Shown: positions 1 through 8,375, counted from the first letter of the stretch. The stretch is 11,401 nucleotides of DNA from DATKKX01 sp035542775 (GCA_035542775.1 DATKKX010000263.1:1-11401); one strand, 5' to 3'. The notes: generated from the sequence alone by a model not told the origin. Numbers and translations are program-made.

Positions 1-4
1 GGCC

Positions 5-3000
5 ATGCTCGTATTGCGGGCCATGGACTGGCAGGGGGCCGCGTACGAATCGCCCCGCCTGCTGATAGCGCTGAATTTCGTCTTTTCGCTGCTGGCCTCC
101 CTGCTCGTCGCCTACCTCATCGGCCGGAGCTTCCTGGCCCGCGGCACGCCGGGGCTGCTGATGCTGGGCTGCGGAGTCATGATCTGGGGCGCCGCAGCTC
201 TCGTCGGGATTGCCGCCGGCATCGGCCGGAGCAGCCCCGCCGGGCCGGACATCAACGTCGCCGTAACCATTCACAATACCGGCGTATGGCTGTCGGCCCT
301 GTGTCACCTGACAGGTGCGGTCATCTCCCTCCGGCCGGGGCGTGCGCTGCGTGCGCCGGGCGTGTGGCTCGCGGCGGCCTACACGGGCGCCCTGGCGGCC
401 GTAGGGTTGGTCACGCTGTCGGCACACTCAGGCTTGCTGCCTGTCTTCTTCATCCAGGGTCAGGGCGGCACGTCGGTGCGGTACTTTACGCTGGGCTCGG
501 CGGTCGCCATGTTCGTCCTCACCGCGGTCCTTCTGGGGAGCGGTCGCAGACCTCTATCCGCGTTCCGGTACTGGTACGCGCTGGCCCTGGCCCTGCTCGC
601 GGCGGGCCTCTTCGGCATCATGATCGAGACCGTGCACGCCGGCCTGCTGAGCTGGACCGGCCGGGCGGCGCAGTTTCTCAGCGGCGCATACATGCTCGTC
701 GCGGCAATGGCTTCCGTGCGCGAGACGGGCGTACAGGGCATACGCCTGGACGCGGCCCGTTGGGGTCGGCGGCGTGCGGTCTGGGACGAGCGGCTGGTGC
801 AATTCCTGACGCCGAAACATCTCTGGAGCCTTCCACGTGCCTGGCGTTACCCGCTGGCGGTCGTCATCGCCGTGGCCGCGACCTTCTTGCGGTGGGTCCT
901 GATTCCCTGGATCGGGACCATCGCCCCGTACAACATCGCCCTTGTGGCCACGGTCGTGACGACGCTGCTGCTGGGAATCGGGCCCGGTCTGCTGTCCGTA
1001 CTGCTGTGCGACGTGCCGGTTGAACTGTTCATCACAGGATCGCTCCGGCAAACGATCGACCCAACAGCTCTGGCGCGACTGGCCGTATCCATGGCCGTCG
1101 GCGTGTTCGTCGCCTGCATCCTGCACGCCATCCGCGTGGCACAGATCAAGGCCCGCCGGAGCGAGGCGCGGTTCGCGGCCTTTGCCGCGGCGACGTTCGA
1201 GGGAGTCGCGGAAAGCCAGGCCGGGCGGATTCTGGATTGCAACGAGCAGTTCGCGAAGATGTTGGGCCGCACGGCGGCCGAGTTGAAGGGCATGGCCATC
1301 GCCGAGCTGATTGCGCCGGAAGACCGGGGACGCGTGCTGGCCAACATCCGGGAAAACCGGGAATCGACGACGGAACATGCGATGCTGCGCAAGGATGGCA
1401 CGCGGATCATCATCGAGGCTCACGGCAGGCCCGTCGCCCCGGGCAGCGCCAGGCGCCATACGGCGATCCGCGACATCACCGAGCGCAAGCGGGCGGAGGC
1501 AGTGCAGCAAACCACCGTCCAGCGTTTCTACAGCGTGCTCTCCACCATGCATTCCGGCGTCTTGCTGGTGACGGACGAGGGGCGGGTCGAATTCGCGAAT
1601 CAGGCCTTCTGCGACAGCTTCGGCTTGAAGGACGCGCCCGCCGACCTGGTGGGGCTCGCCGCGCCAGCGGTGGTCGCGAAGATCAGGGATGCTTACGTCG
1701 ATCCCGATGCGGCCGTCGCCCGCATCCGCGAGATCCTCGATCGCGGACAACCGGTAAGGGATGAAGAAGTCGCCATGCGCGGAGGCGGAATGTGTCTTCG
1801 GAGCTTCGTCCCCTTGAGCGCCCACGGCAAATCGTACGGCCGGCTGTGGCTGCATTTCGACATCACTAAGCGCAAGCGGGCCGAGCAGGCCCTCCGCGAG
1901 AGCGAGGAACACTATCGCTCGTTGTTCGACAACATGCTGAACGGCTTCGCCTACTGCAAGATGATCTTTGACCAGGGGCGACCGGCAGACTTCGTCTACC
2001 TGGAGGTCAATCAGGCATTCGAAACCTTGACCGGCCTGAAGGATGTGATCGGGAAGAGGGTCTCTGAGGTCATTCCCGGCATTCGAGAGTCTGACCCGCG
2101 ATTGTTCGAGCTTTATGGCAGGGTGGCGTTGACCGGCAAGTCCGAACGGTGTGAAACCTATGTCAGCTCCTTGGACGCGTGGTTTTCAGTCTCCGTGTAC
2201 TGCCCGCAACGCGAGCACTTTGTCGCCGTCTTTGACGTGATCACCGAGCGCAAACGGGCGGAGGAGACCCTGCGCCAGGCCCACGAACGGCTGGCCCTGG
2301 CCCAGCAGTCGGCGGGAGCGGGCATGTGGGACTGGGACCTGACAACCGAGAAACTGGAATGGTCTCCAGAGATGTTCCGGTTGTTCGGATTGGACCCGGC
2401 TCAAGCTCATGCCACCTTCGACACGTGGCGCGCTTCGGTGCATCCCGAGGATCGCCGGATCGCCGAGGAGAGAATCGAGCGATCCCTCGAGGATCGCATG
2501 CCATTGGCCAGCGAGTACCGCATCGTGCTCCCCGGAGGTCAGGTGCGATGGATCAACGCGATGGGCCAGGCGGTTTACGACGAAGCCGGCCGCCCCTTGC
2601 GCATGTCGGGCATCTGCCTCGACATCAACGATCGCAAGCACGCCGAGCAGCAGTTGCAGCAGGCCAACGCCGAGCTGGAGCAGAAGAACGCCGAGATGGA
2701 GCAGCTCGTCTACACCGTCTCGCACGATCTCAAATCGCCGCTGGTGACCATCCAGGGATTCCTCAGTTATCTTGGCCAGGATGCCGAGTCCGGGCGGATG
2801 GACCGCCTGACGGACCACCTCCGCCGGATCCAGAACGCCTCCAGCCGTATGGCCCGGCTCAACAACGAACTGCTCGACATCAGCCGCATCGGCCGATTGG
2901 CCAACGAGCCCACGCCCATCAATCTCACCGACCTGGCCCGCGAGGTGGTGGCTGCCCATGCCGAGAAGCTGGCCGAAGGCAGGATCAAGGTAGACATCCA

Positions 3001-3370
3001 GGCCGACATGCCTGTCATCCTGGGAGACAGCCAGCGGATCCATCAAGTTTTCGACAACCTGCTGGTGAATGCCATCAAATACGGCAGCGACGCCGCCGAT
3101 CCGCGGATCGAATTGGGGGCCATGCAAGAGGGCGACGAAGTCCGCGCATTCGTCAGGGACAACGGCAAAGGCATCCCCCCGGAGTTCCATGACAAGATCT
3201 TCAAGTTGTTCCATCGACTGGACCACGACAAGGACGGCGTCGGGGTCGGACTGGCCATCGTCAAGCGGATAGCCGAAGTACACGGCGGACGAGTGTGGGT
3301 CGAATCCCCGCCGGGCGAGGGGGCGACGTTCTGGGTGAGCTTCCGTGCCGAAGGTCAGTGCGGCGCGTGA
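5..3370 (+). CDS. Membrane-bound multi-PAS sensor histidine kinase
   Basis: An inner-membrane sensor kinase of about 1121 residues that should autophosphorylate on His and pass the phosphate to a response regulator. The N-terminus shows about seven hydrophobic segments (roughly residues 20-240), a basic linker, then a second set of about four (282-377) resembling the KdpD-type DUF4118 membrane domain. Four PAS domains follow (about 386-497, 503-625, 632-748, 760-876), each ending in a linker of the type DITERKRAE. A short coiled coil leads to HisKA with VSHDLKSP (phospho-acceptor H907). The HATPase has its N box at N1022, DNGKGI at 1052-1057 and a DGVGVGLAIVKRI lid region. No receiver domain is fused and no response regulator lies nearby, so its partner and signal are unknown. 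The ATG at 5 is only 4 bases from the window edge; the true start could be further upstream or at Met7. Kinase assignment is firm; the name of the first membrane module is not. Confidence 0.95.
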   Translation: MLVLRAMDWQGAAYESPRLLIALNFVFSLLASLLVAYLIGRSFLARGTPGLLMLGCGVMIWGAAALVGIAAGIGRSSPAGPDINVAVTIHNTGVWLSALCHLTGAVISLRPGRALRAPGVWLAAAYTGALAAVGLVTLSAHSGLLPVFFIQGQGGTSVRYFTLGSAVAMFVLTAVLLGSGRRPLSAFRYWYALALALLAAGLFGIMIETVHAGLLSWTGRAAQFLSGAYMLVAAMASVRETGVQGIRLDAARWGRRRAVWDERLVQFLTPKHLWSLPRAWRYPLAVVIAVAATFLRWVLIPWIGTIAPYNIALVATVVTTLLLGIGPGLLSVLLCDVPVELFITGSLRQTIDPTALARLAVSMAVGVFVACILHAIRVAQIKARRSEARFAAFAAATFEGVAESQAGRILDCNEQFAKMLGRTAAELKGMAIAELIAPEDRGRVLANIRENRESTTEHAMLRKDGTRIIIEAHGRPVAPGSARRHTAIRDITERKRAEAVQQTTVQRFYSVLSTMHSGVLLVTDEGRVEFANQAFCDSFGLKDAPADLVGLAAPAVVAKIRDAYVDPDAAVARIREILDRGQPVRDEEVAMRGGGMCLRSFVPLSAHGKSYGRLWLHFDITKRKRAEQALRESEEHYRSLFDNMLNGFAYCKMIFDQGRPADFVYLEVNQAFETLTGLKDVIGKRVSEVIPGIRESDPRLFELYGRVALTGKSERCETYVSSLDAWFSVSVYCPQREHFVAVFDVITERKRAEETLRQAHERLALAQQSAGAGMWDWDLTTEKLEWSPEMFRLFGLDPAQAHATFDTWRASVHPEDRRIAEERIERSLEDRMPLASEYRIVLPGGQVRWINAMGQAVYDEAGRPLRMSGICLDINDRKHAEQQLQQANAELEQKNAEMEQLVYTVSHDLKSPLVTIQGFLSYLGQDAESGRMDRLTDHLRRIQNASSRMARLNNELLDISRIGRLANEPTPINLTDLAREVVAAHAEKLAEGRIKVDIQADMPVILGDSQRIHQVFDNLLVNAIKYGSDAADPRIELGAMQEGDEVRAFVRDNGKGIPPEFHDKIFKLFHRLDHDKDGVGVGLAIVKRIAEVHGGRVWVESPPGEGATFWVSFRAEGQCGA

Positions 3371-3591
3371 AAAATGTGCGGTCTCTCCGGACTTGCCGAA
3401 AGACGGAAGATCTTGGCTGCCGCCCTGCTCGTGGCCGTATCAGATGCATGATCGGACCTTGGCCTCCAACCCAAAGGGATCGAAGCAAGCCTGTCATTCG
3501 TACCGAAATTCGTCCTTGGCGAGTGTTTTCCGGGGGGCGCTGAGGTCCGGTCCGTCGCCAAATCGTATTCTGTAAATGGCCGAGAATGCAC

Positions 3592-3597
3592 GGGGGA
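3592..3597 (+). promoter_or_regulatory. Ribosome binding site deciding the mini-rod protein start
   Basis: The purine run GGGGGA ends 5 bases before the ATG at 3603. The alternative ATG at 3576 is preceded by an AT-rich stretch without a Shine-Dalgarno match, so this site favours the shorter protein. Confidence 0.5.
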
Positions 3598-3602
3598 TCC
3601 GC

Positions 3603-3926
3603 ATGACATCCATTCTCGATACAGCACTGTCCGGTCTGAACCGCAATATGCGGGGGATCGAAATCGCCGCACAGAACGTCGCCAACGTCAACACAGACGG
3701 ATATCGCGCCCGACGCGAAGAATCCGCGGCAGGCGTGACGGCCCAGAGCGAGGCTGCCCCGAGCGGCGGCGACGCGGCGGCGGACGTCGACCTGCCCATC
3801 TCTGACGTCGATCTGGCCACGGAGTTCGTGGACATCAAGCTGCACGAGATCGGATACCAGGCCAACGGCCTGCTGGTCAAGGTTGCCGATCGCATGAACA
3901 GAGAGTTGCTCGATCTGCTGGGGTAG
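3603..3926 (+). CDS. Miniature flagellar rod/hook-like protein (FlgB/FlgC/FlgE type)
   Basis: A 107-residue protein with both ends of the flagellar axial protein family and almost nothing between. Residues 5-36 (ALSGLNRNMRGIEIAAQNVANVNTDGY) match the rod-protein N-terminal signature; residues 69-107 (VDLATEFVDIKLHEIGYQAN...) match the C-terminal helix domain in which 'YQAN' is typical. The linker (37-68) is Ala/Gly/Asp-rich and looks disordered. FlgC is usually about 135-150 residues and FlgG/FlgE much longer, so the middle domain is missing, yet the frame is intact. I chose the ATG at 3603 because GGGGGA (3592-3597) sits 5 bases upstream and homologues begin close to this Met; the in-frame ATG at 3576 lacks a good ribosome site. 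No other flagellar gene is in the window. Short orphan proteins like this occur in other bacteria with unclear roles. Family membership is confident; function as an axial subunit is inferred. Confidence 0.8.
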   Translation: MTSILDTALSGLNRNMRGIEIAAQNVANVNTDGYRARREESAAGVTAQSEAAPSGGDAAADVDLPISDVDLATEFVDIKLHEIGYQANGLLVKVADRMNRELLDLLG

Positions 3927-4128
3927 CCACGGACCTGGTCAGTTTCGTCAATCCCGTCACTACAACATGGCCGCACTGGCCGCCCGATAGTCAACCGCGC
4001 TGATGAAGGCCACCCATTGCAGGAGCGGCCGTTGTCGCCACATTTGCCTTTGAGGGCGTGCGGCCTGACAATTCCGCGCGGAGGCTTGGCGTGACCGCCG
4101 GGCCAGGACAAGCGATTGGATTGAATAC

Positions 4129-4132
4129 GGAG
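4129..4132 (+). promoter_or_regulatory. Ribosome binding site deciding the PfkB kinase start
   Basis: GGAG lies 6 bases upstream of the ATG at 4139. It supports that codon over the in-frame ATG at 4058. Confidence 0.55.
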
Positions 4133-4138
4133 ATTTGC

Positions 4139-5047
4139 ATGTCGCTACTGGTCACCGGCACCATCGGCATTGACACGGTTGAGACGCCGTACGGGCAGGG
4201 GGACGAGGTCCTCGGGGGATCGGCCGCGTATTTTTCCTTCGCGGCGGGCCTGATGGTCAGTCCTGTCCGGCTGGTCGCGGTGGTCGGGGAGGATTTCCCC
4301 CGACGCTTCATCGACTTGTTCAAACAGGGGCCGATCGACACGGAGGGCCTGGAGATCCGCGCCGGAGCGAAGACCTTCCGCTGGAAGGCCAAGTATCTCG
4401 ACGACATGAATGAACGCGAAACGCTTTGTACCGAGCTGAACGTCATCGCCGAGGCGGCCCCGACCATCCCCCCGAAATTCCGTGATTCAACCTTCCTCTT
4501 CCTGGCCAACACTCATCCCGCCCTGCAGCGCGGCTTCATCGGGCAACTGGCCAAGCCCAAGCTCATTGTTTGCGACACGATGAACCTGTGGATTGAGACG
4601 GCCCGCGACGAGCTGCTCAAGACGCTGGCAGTGGTGCACGGCGTCCTGCTCAACGACAGCGAGGCCCGCATGCTCACCGGTCAGAACAACCTCATTCTCG
4701 CCGGTCGGGGGATACTCGACTTCGGTCCTCGCTTCGTCGTCATCAAGAAAGGCGAGCACGGCGCCATGCTGGTGACGCGGGACGAGGTTTTCGTGATCCC
4801 CGCCTTTCCGTCGACCAACGTGAAAGACCCCACCGGCGCGGGCGACAGTTTCGGCGGCGGGATGATGGGCTACCTGGCGTCGGTCGATCGAACCGACATG
4901 AAGGCCCTCAAGACCGCTCTTGCTTATGGCACGTGCGTGGCGTCGATCACCATCGAGGACTTTTCGCTGGATTCCTTGCGGGCGGCGAATCGCGCAGCGG
5001 TGGATGCCCGCTTGCGAGAGTTCAAAGCGACGCTGTCATTTGAATAA
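4139..5047 (+). CDS. PfkB/ribokinase-family carbohydrate (or nucleoside) kinase
   Basis: A 302-residue cytoplasmic kinase expected to transfer phosphate from ATP to a hydroxyl of a sugar or nucleoside. The PfkB hallmarks are the N-terminal strand MSLLVTGTIGIDTV, a glycine pair in VLGGSAAYFS (24-33) on the substrate side, LNDSEARMLTG (171-181), the KKGEHG strand (203-208) and the anion-hole motif DPTGAGDSF (230-238), with D236 the expected catalytic base. The start is the ATG at 4139: GGAG at 4129-4132 is 6 bases upstream and the protein then begins directly with the first Rossmann-like strand. An in-frame ATG at 4058 would add 27 residues of non-family sequence. It is followed after 14 bases by thpR, probably as one transcript. 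The substrate cannot be read from the sequence; many planctomycetes seem to carry this unassigned subgroup, which is a recollection rather than a search result. Confidence 0.92.
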   Translation: MSLLVTGTIGIDTVETPYGQGDEVLGGSAAYFSFAAGLMVSPVRLVAVVGEDFPRRFIDLFKQGPIDTEGLEIRAGAKTFRWKAKYLDDMNERETLCTELNVIAEAAPTIPPKFRDSTFLFLANTHPALQRGFIGQLAKPKLIVCDTMNLWIETARDELLKTLAVVHGVLLNDSEARMLTGQNNLILAGRGILDFGPRFVVIKKGEHGAMLVTRDEVFVIPAFPSTNVKDPTGAGDSFGGGMMGYLASVDRTDMKALKTALAYGTCVASITIEDFSLDSLRAANRAAVDARLREFKATLSFE

Positions 5048-5061
5048 AGCGGGAGTGAGCC

Positions 5062-5625
5062 ATGCGCACATTCATCGCCGTCGAGTTCGATGAGCCGATC
5101 CGGAGACAACTTGCGACGCTCCAATCCCGCCTCAAGGCCAAGTTGCCGAAGCTGAAGTGGGTTGAGGTGCATCAGATTCACCTGACGCTGAAGTTTCTCG
5201 GCGAGATCAGTGATCAGCAGATCACGCCGATCGCCCAGGCGTTGACCGAGTTGGCCGCCAAGTGTTGGCCATTAGAGATCAGGGTCGAGGATCTGGGCTG
5301 CTTCCCGCCGTCCGGGCCGGTGAGTGTGGTGTGGGTCGGCATCAAGGACCCGAGCGGCGAACTGGCCAAGTGCCAGGCCCTCTGCGAGGATCTGATCGAG
5401 CCGTTCGGCTTCCCCCGCGAGCGACGCCGCTTCTCGCCGCACCTGACGTTGGCGCGAACCCGCGACCGGGCCGGCGGCGGGGCGGAAATCCGCGCCGTGC
5501 TCAAGGCCGAGCCGCCGGCCCGCCTGGGAACTCAAGCCGTCAGCGGCGTGACGTTCTTCCAGTCCACGCTGACCCCCCGCGGCCCGATCTACAACGCCCT
5601 GAGTAAACATCCATTCGCGGTGTGA
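5062..5625 (+). CDS. thpR: RNA 2',3'-cyclic phosphodiesterase (2H/LigT family)
   Basis: A 187-residue member of the 2H phosphoesterase superfamily, which opens 2',3'-cyclic phosphate ends of RNA to 2'-phosphate. The two catalytic HxTx motifs are both present: HLTLKFLGE beginning at H40 and HLTLAR beginning at H127, separated by the usual ~85 residues. The start MRTFIAVEF is the common ThpR N-terminus ('R.FIA..'), and length matches the family. GGGAG at 5051-5055 is 6 bases ahead of the ATG. It sits 14 bases downstream of the PfkB kinase gene and is probably co-transcribed. Its stop lies 26 bases from the stop of the convergent RDD gene, with no hairpin in between. The physiological RNA substrate of ThpR proteins is poorly defined in general. 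Confidence 0.93.
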   Translation: MRTFIAVEFDEPIRRQLATLQSRLKAKLPKLKWVEVHQIHLTLKFLGEISDQQITPIAQALTELAAKCWPLEIRVEDLGCFPPSGPVSVVWVGIKDPSGELAKCQALCEDLIEPFGFPRERRRFSPHLTLARTRDRAGGGAEIRAVLKAEPPARLGTQAVSGVTFFQSTLTPRGPIYNALSKHPFAV

Positions 5626-5651
5626 CCGGCCGCTTTGAATGCATCACGGAA

Positions 5652-7325
5652 TCACGGCTCGCCGTCACCATCGACGCGTTCTTGCTGCTCCGCCGTCCCC
5701 GGCATGACGACGATAGTGCCGCCGAGGATGTCCCCCACCCGCTGGCGGTTGCGCGTCACCAGCACCATCATCATCAAGGTCACGATCCAACCTGGCTCGC
5801 GCAGGCCGACTTCGATCACTCGCAAAGCGTTCCGCCAGATGATCTGCCGCGGCAGGGGCCGGGCCATCGTGGTCCCCATCACGCGGCAACCGAACAGCAA
5901 CTTGCCCGGTGTGCTGGCGATGGCCAGCTCCCAGATCAGGCACCACAGGCTGTACAGGAGTACAAAGGCGTACCACAGCGGCGCGAACTTGGACCGCATC
6001 GCCGGATCGTTCAACATATCCTGCATGGCCGCCGGGTCCATCGTCGTCGCTTCGGCCGGCAGAAAAACGAAGAAAAGCGGCATGGTCAGCAACATGGCGG
6101 GCACGGCATCCAATAACGTCGCCATGAGCCGGCGCCACACGGGGGCGAAGATCAAGCCCGGCGGCAGCACAATCGGCCGGGCAATCTGCTCACGCCGGGA
6201 CCACATCACCAGCGTGAGCAGGGCAAGCATCAGCGCCAGCGTAACCAGCCCCTGCCCTGGAGGGGTTTCCTCGACGGCCTGCCCCTGAAGCGAGAGGGTT
6301 GTGAAACGGATCGACGGCGACAGGCCGATCTCGCCGGTGCCGAACTCGACCGCCCCTTTGCCGGTGGGTCTGGCGACCGATAGCCGGTCCCGGCCGATAC
6401 CCACCCCACAGACCTCCGGATCGACTTCCAGGAACTCCGTACCGTCCCGGGCCGCGTCCTTATTCGTCCATTCCCCGCCCTCGCGCATGTACAAGTACAG
6501 TCGCACGCGATCCGACGATTGGCCGCGGCCCGCGACGAAGATCGGTCCGTACTTGGAGGCTCCCGCCCAACCGCATTGCAGGTCGCTGTCGCTCAGCACG
6601 ACTTCGGGGCGAGTCCAATCGCCGACGGCTTCAGGCACAGGCTGCGAGGACGCCTGATCCTCAGCCAGGGTCGCTGCAAGCACGCCGCGACTCTGCACCG
6701 ACCAGAACAACCACGGCCGACCCTGGCGCCCCGCCACCCAGAATCGCCCGCCTTGGTCTGCCGCTATCGGCGCCGGCAGCCGTTGCCACTCATCGTTGCG
6801 CATTTGCAGCAGCGTGAATCGCGGCACGCGATCACTTTTCATCTCGTCGATGCTCGCCCGATCATCCTCGGTGGTGGGCTGCGTTGCCGAAGCCTTGAGC
6901 GTTTCGGTCTCGACCAGCGCCCAGAACACGGCCTCCAACGAGTCTCCGCCCCATGCCAGCGGCGGTTCGTCGCTTTGATCCCGCCAGCGCATCCCTGCCG
7001 CCGACTCGCGATCCTCGAAGTACTCGCGGGTGGTCAGATCAGAGAACAGAACGTGCAACGCCTGGGCGTCGGCCGTCAAATCGCGGATGCTGCCCGAAAC
7101 CGCCGGCAAGAAACGGGACTGTTTCGGCGAGCCCGTCGGGTCCTTGGCGCCGGCACACCACATCTGTACGGTCGGAAAGGCCCCGCTCTCCCCGCGCGAC
7201 GCCCCCACCAGCCAGATCGACTTCTCGCTGCCGACCACCCACAACCGCGCCGCCTGCCACTCCTGGCCCCAAGCGGCTGCGGCGCATCCAAGCACCGCCA
7301 ACAGCATCACCGTCACGCGGCTCAT
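5652..7325 (-). CDS. Secreted-domain protein with C-terminal RDD membrane domain
   Basis: A 557-residue envelope protein. Residues 1-20 form a Sec-type signal peptide ending AAAAWG, with cleavage likely near QEW. Residues about 22-350 are predicted to lie outside the cytoplasmic membrane and contain repeated short beta-like stretches with W and G (for example LWVVGSEKSIWLVG, GGRFWVAGRQGRPWLFW, YGPIFVAGRG), which hint at a beta-propeller-like fold; this is inference. A transmembrane helix lies at about 357-375. The RDD domain spans about 394-542, with R399..A402...D406, TPGK at 472-475 and a final RNRQRVGDILGGTIVV. RDD domains are found in membrane proteins, some linked to transport, but have no single function. 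The ATG shares an ATGA overlap with the stop of the lipoprotein gene upstream, so the two are translationally coupled. No exact function is recognised. Confidence 0.88.
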   Translation of the reverse strand: MSRVTVMLLAVLGCAAAAWGQEWQAARLWVVGSEKSIWLVGASRGESGAFPTVQMWCAGAKDPTGSPKQSRFLPAVSGSIRDLTADAQALHVLFSDLTTREYFEDRESAAGMRWRDQSDEPPLAWGGDSLEAVFWALVETETLKASATQPTTEDDRASIDEMKSDRVPRFTLLQMRNDEWQRLPAPIAADQGGRFWVAGRQGRPWLFWSVQSRGVLAATLAEDQASSQPVPEAVGDWTRPEVVLSDSDLQCGWAGASKYGPIFVAGRGQSSDRVRLYLYMREGGEWTNKDAARDGTEFLEVDPEVCGVGIGRDRLSVARPTGKGAVEFGTGEIGLSPSIRFTTLSLQGQAVEETPPGQGLVTLALMLALLTLVMWSRREQIARPIVLPPGLIFAPVWRRLMATLLDAVPAMLLTMPLFFVFLPAEATTMDPAAMQDMLNDPAMRSKFAPLWYAFVLLYSLWCLIWELAIASTPGKLLFGCRVMGTTMARPLPRQIIWRNALRVIEVGLREPGWIVTLMMMVLVTRNRQRVGDILGGTIVVMPGTAEQQERVDGDGEP

Positions 7326-8374
7326 TCAGGTTTCCACGAGTCCAGGATGTCTTTCAGCCATGCGGGACAACTCGTCGGCGTCCGTTGCGGCCGTCCGGGC
7401 TTTGACAACTCCATCGCCTCCAGGGCGTCGCAGTCCGCGTCGATCTGAATGACACGCGTGATCCCCGCCGGCAGATCGCCCTGCTGCGGACGTTGAAACG
7501 CCCTCGGACTGACTTTCCCCGGTTCCATCGCCTTGGCCGCCCCGATGGACAGAACGAGCTGGCCCTCTTCCTTCGGCCACAGAACGCTGATCTTGTGGGC
7601 GATCAACGGCCCGCCCTCCCATGCCGGCCGGTAGTCATCCAGAAACGCATTCATGGCGTCGCGGCCGAAGCTGTCACGATAGCGCACGATTCGAATCATG
7701 TACGGCGGAGTTCTCTCCACCCAGTACTCCTGCTCCAGGAGATACTCCCGGCCCGGCTGTCGCCGCACATAGTACAGAATGTCGTAGGCCTTTCCGAACT
7801 TCCGGGCCGGTCCGATCAGGCCCTTCTCCCGATCGGGCAGCCCGCGCAGCCCCAGTGCCGCCGCCAGTTGATCCGGCCGCACCGCCATGCTCCCCGCGCA
7901 GGGCTTGCCGGCATGCCGATGCCGGCCCCACCGCATGGTGTGCAGCTCCGGCTCGACCCAGATCCAGTAATCCTCGTCGTTCGAGCCGATCTGCATCACC
8001 TGGTCGCCCACGCCGGGCCGGAGGTCCAGTCGCAGGCAGCGCGGGGCACGGAACAGGAAAGAACCTTCCAGGTTGTAGGAATGATGCTGGCCCTTGTCAT
8101 CCCTGAACTGCGCCGCGACGGTGACGCCCTGCGACCACAGCGGCCGATCCAGCAGGGCGTTGTTCCGCTCGATGAGGTCGACGATGTCGCGGAGTTCCCG
8201 GGGCGGGGCAGGCGGTTGCTCCGGTTTGACTGGCGGCGGCGGGCACCCCAGGCCGCTCAACAGGCAGGCCATACCGAAGGCCAGGCCTGCCGCCCGGAAT
8301 ACCAAACGCAACAGGGCGCGCGGCGCCTGGCAAGCATCCGCGCCCTCCGCCCGGCTCTGGCAGCCTGCCTTCAA
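7322..8374 (-). CDS. Predicted lipoprotein, LolA/DUF4292-like, TTG start
   Basis: A predicted exported lipoprotein of 350 residues. After a basic n-region, the hydrophobic stretch LVFRAAGLAFGMACLLSG leads to GLGC-PPPP, with C44 the likely lipidated residue; the lipobox is weak because -3 is Gly rather than Leu. A proline-rich linker follows, then a region (about 61-200) with pattern 'IVDLIERNNALL...SYNLEGSFLFRAPRCLRLDL...VMQIGSNDEDYWIWV' that resembles the half-barrel lipoprotein carrier/DUF4292 type; this is fold-level inference. I chose the TTG at 8374 because AGGAGGA (8383-8389) lies 8 bases upstream and the codon falls just after the stop of the preceding gene. The ATG at 8470 would overlap that gene by 95 bp and add an Arg-rich, unlikely leader. 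Its end overlaps the RDD gene by ATGA, suggesting a joint envelope role. No homologue with known function is recognised. Confidence 0.78.
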   Translation of the reverse strand: MKAGCQSRAEGADACQAPRALLRLVFRAAGLAFGMACLLSGLGCPPPPVKPEQPPAPPRELRDIVDLIERNNALLDRPLWSQGVTVAAQFRDDKGQHHSYNLEGSFLFRAPRCLRLDLRPGVGDQVMQIGSNDEDYWIWVEPELHTMRWGRHRHAGKPCAGSMAVRPDQLAAALGLRGLPDREKGLIGPARKFGKAYDILYYVRRQPGREYLLEQEYWVERTPPYMIRIVRYRDSFGRDAMNAFLDDYRPAWEGGPLIAHKISVLWPKEEGQLVLSIGAAKAMEPGKVSPRAFQRPQQGDLPAGITRVIQIDADCDALEAMELSKPGRPQRTPTSCPAWLKDILDSWKPE

Positions 8375-8375
8375 A

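Noticed and set aside
554..1912. A 452-residue open frame antisense to the histidine kinase
   Set aside because: It lies opposite a well-supported kinase and reads as low-complexity Arg/Gly/His-rich protein without motifs. In GC-rich DNA the antisense third-position frame is often open by chance.
2186..3283. A 365-residue open frame antisense to the PAS4 and kinase core region
   Set aside because: No family motif or ribosome site is seen; the plus-strand HisKA/HATPase motifs fully explain the region.
3515..3532. Sigma-54-like promoter TTGGCGAGTGTTTTCC ahead of the mini-rod gene
   Set aside because: The -24 GG is present, but the -12 element has CC where GC is needed and the rest of the match is poor, so it is not supported.
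3371..3602. Possible terminator or riboswitch in the 232-base gap after the kinase
   Set aside because: Only a weak gtct/agac pairing near 3380-3404 is visible; no strong stem, T-run or known aptamer pattern.
3927..4138. Promoter or small RNA in the gap before the PfkB kinase
   Set aside because: Short GC palindromes such as GGCCGCC occur by composition, and no convincing -35/-10 pair is seen; only the ribosome site at 4129-4132 is supported.
6519..7448. A 309-residue plus-strand open frame opposite the RDD gene
   Set aside because: It is His/Arg/Pro-rich with no domain and covers the coding strand of a clear signal-peptide/RDD protein.
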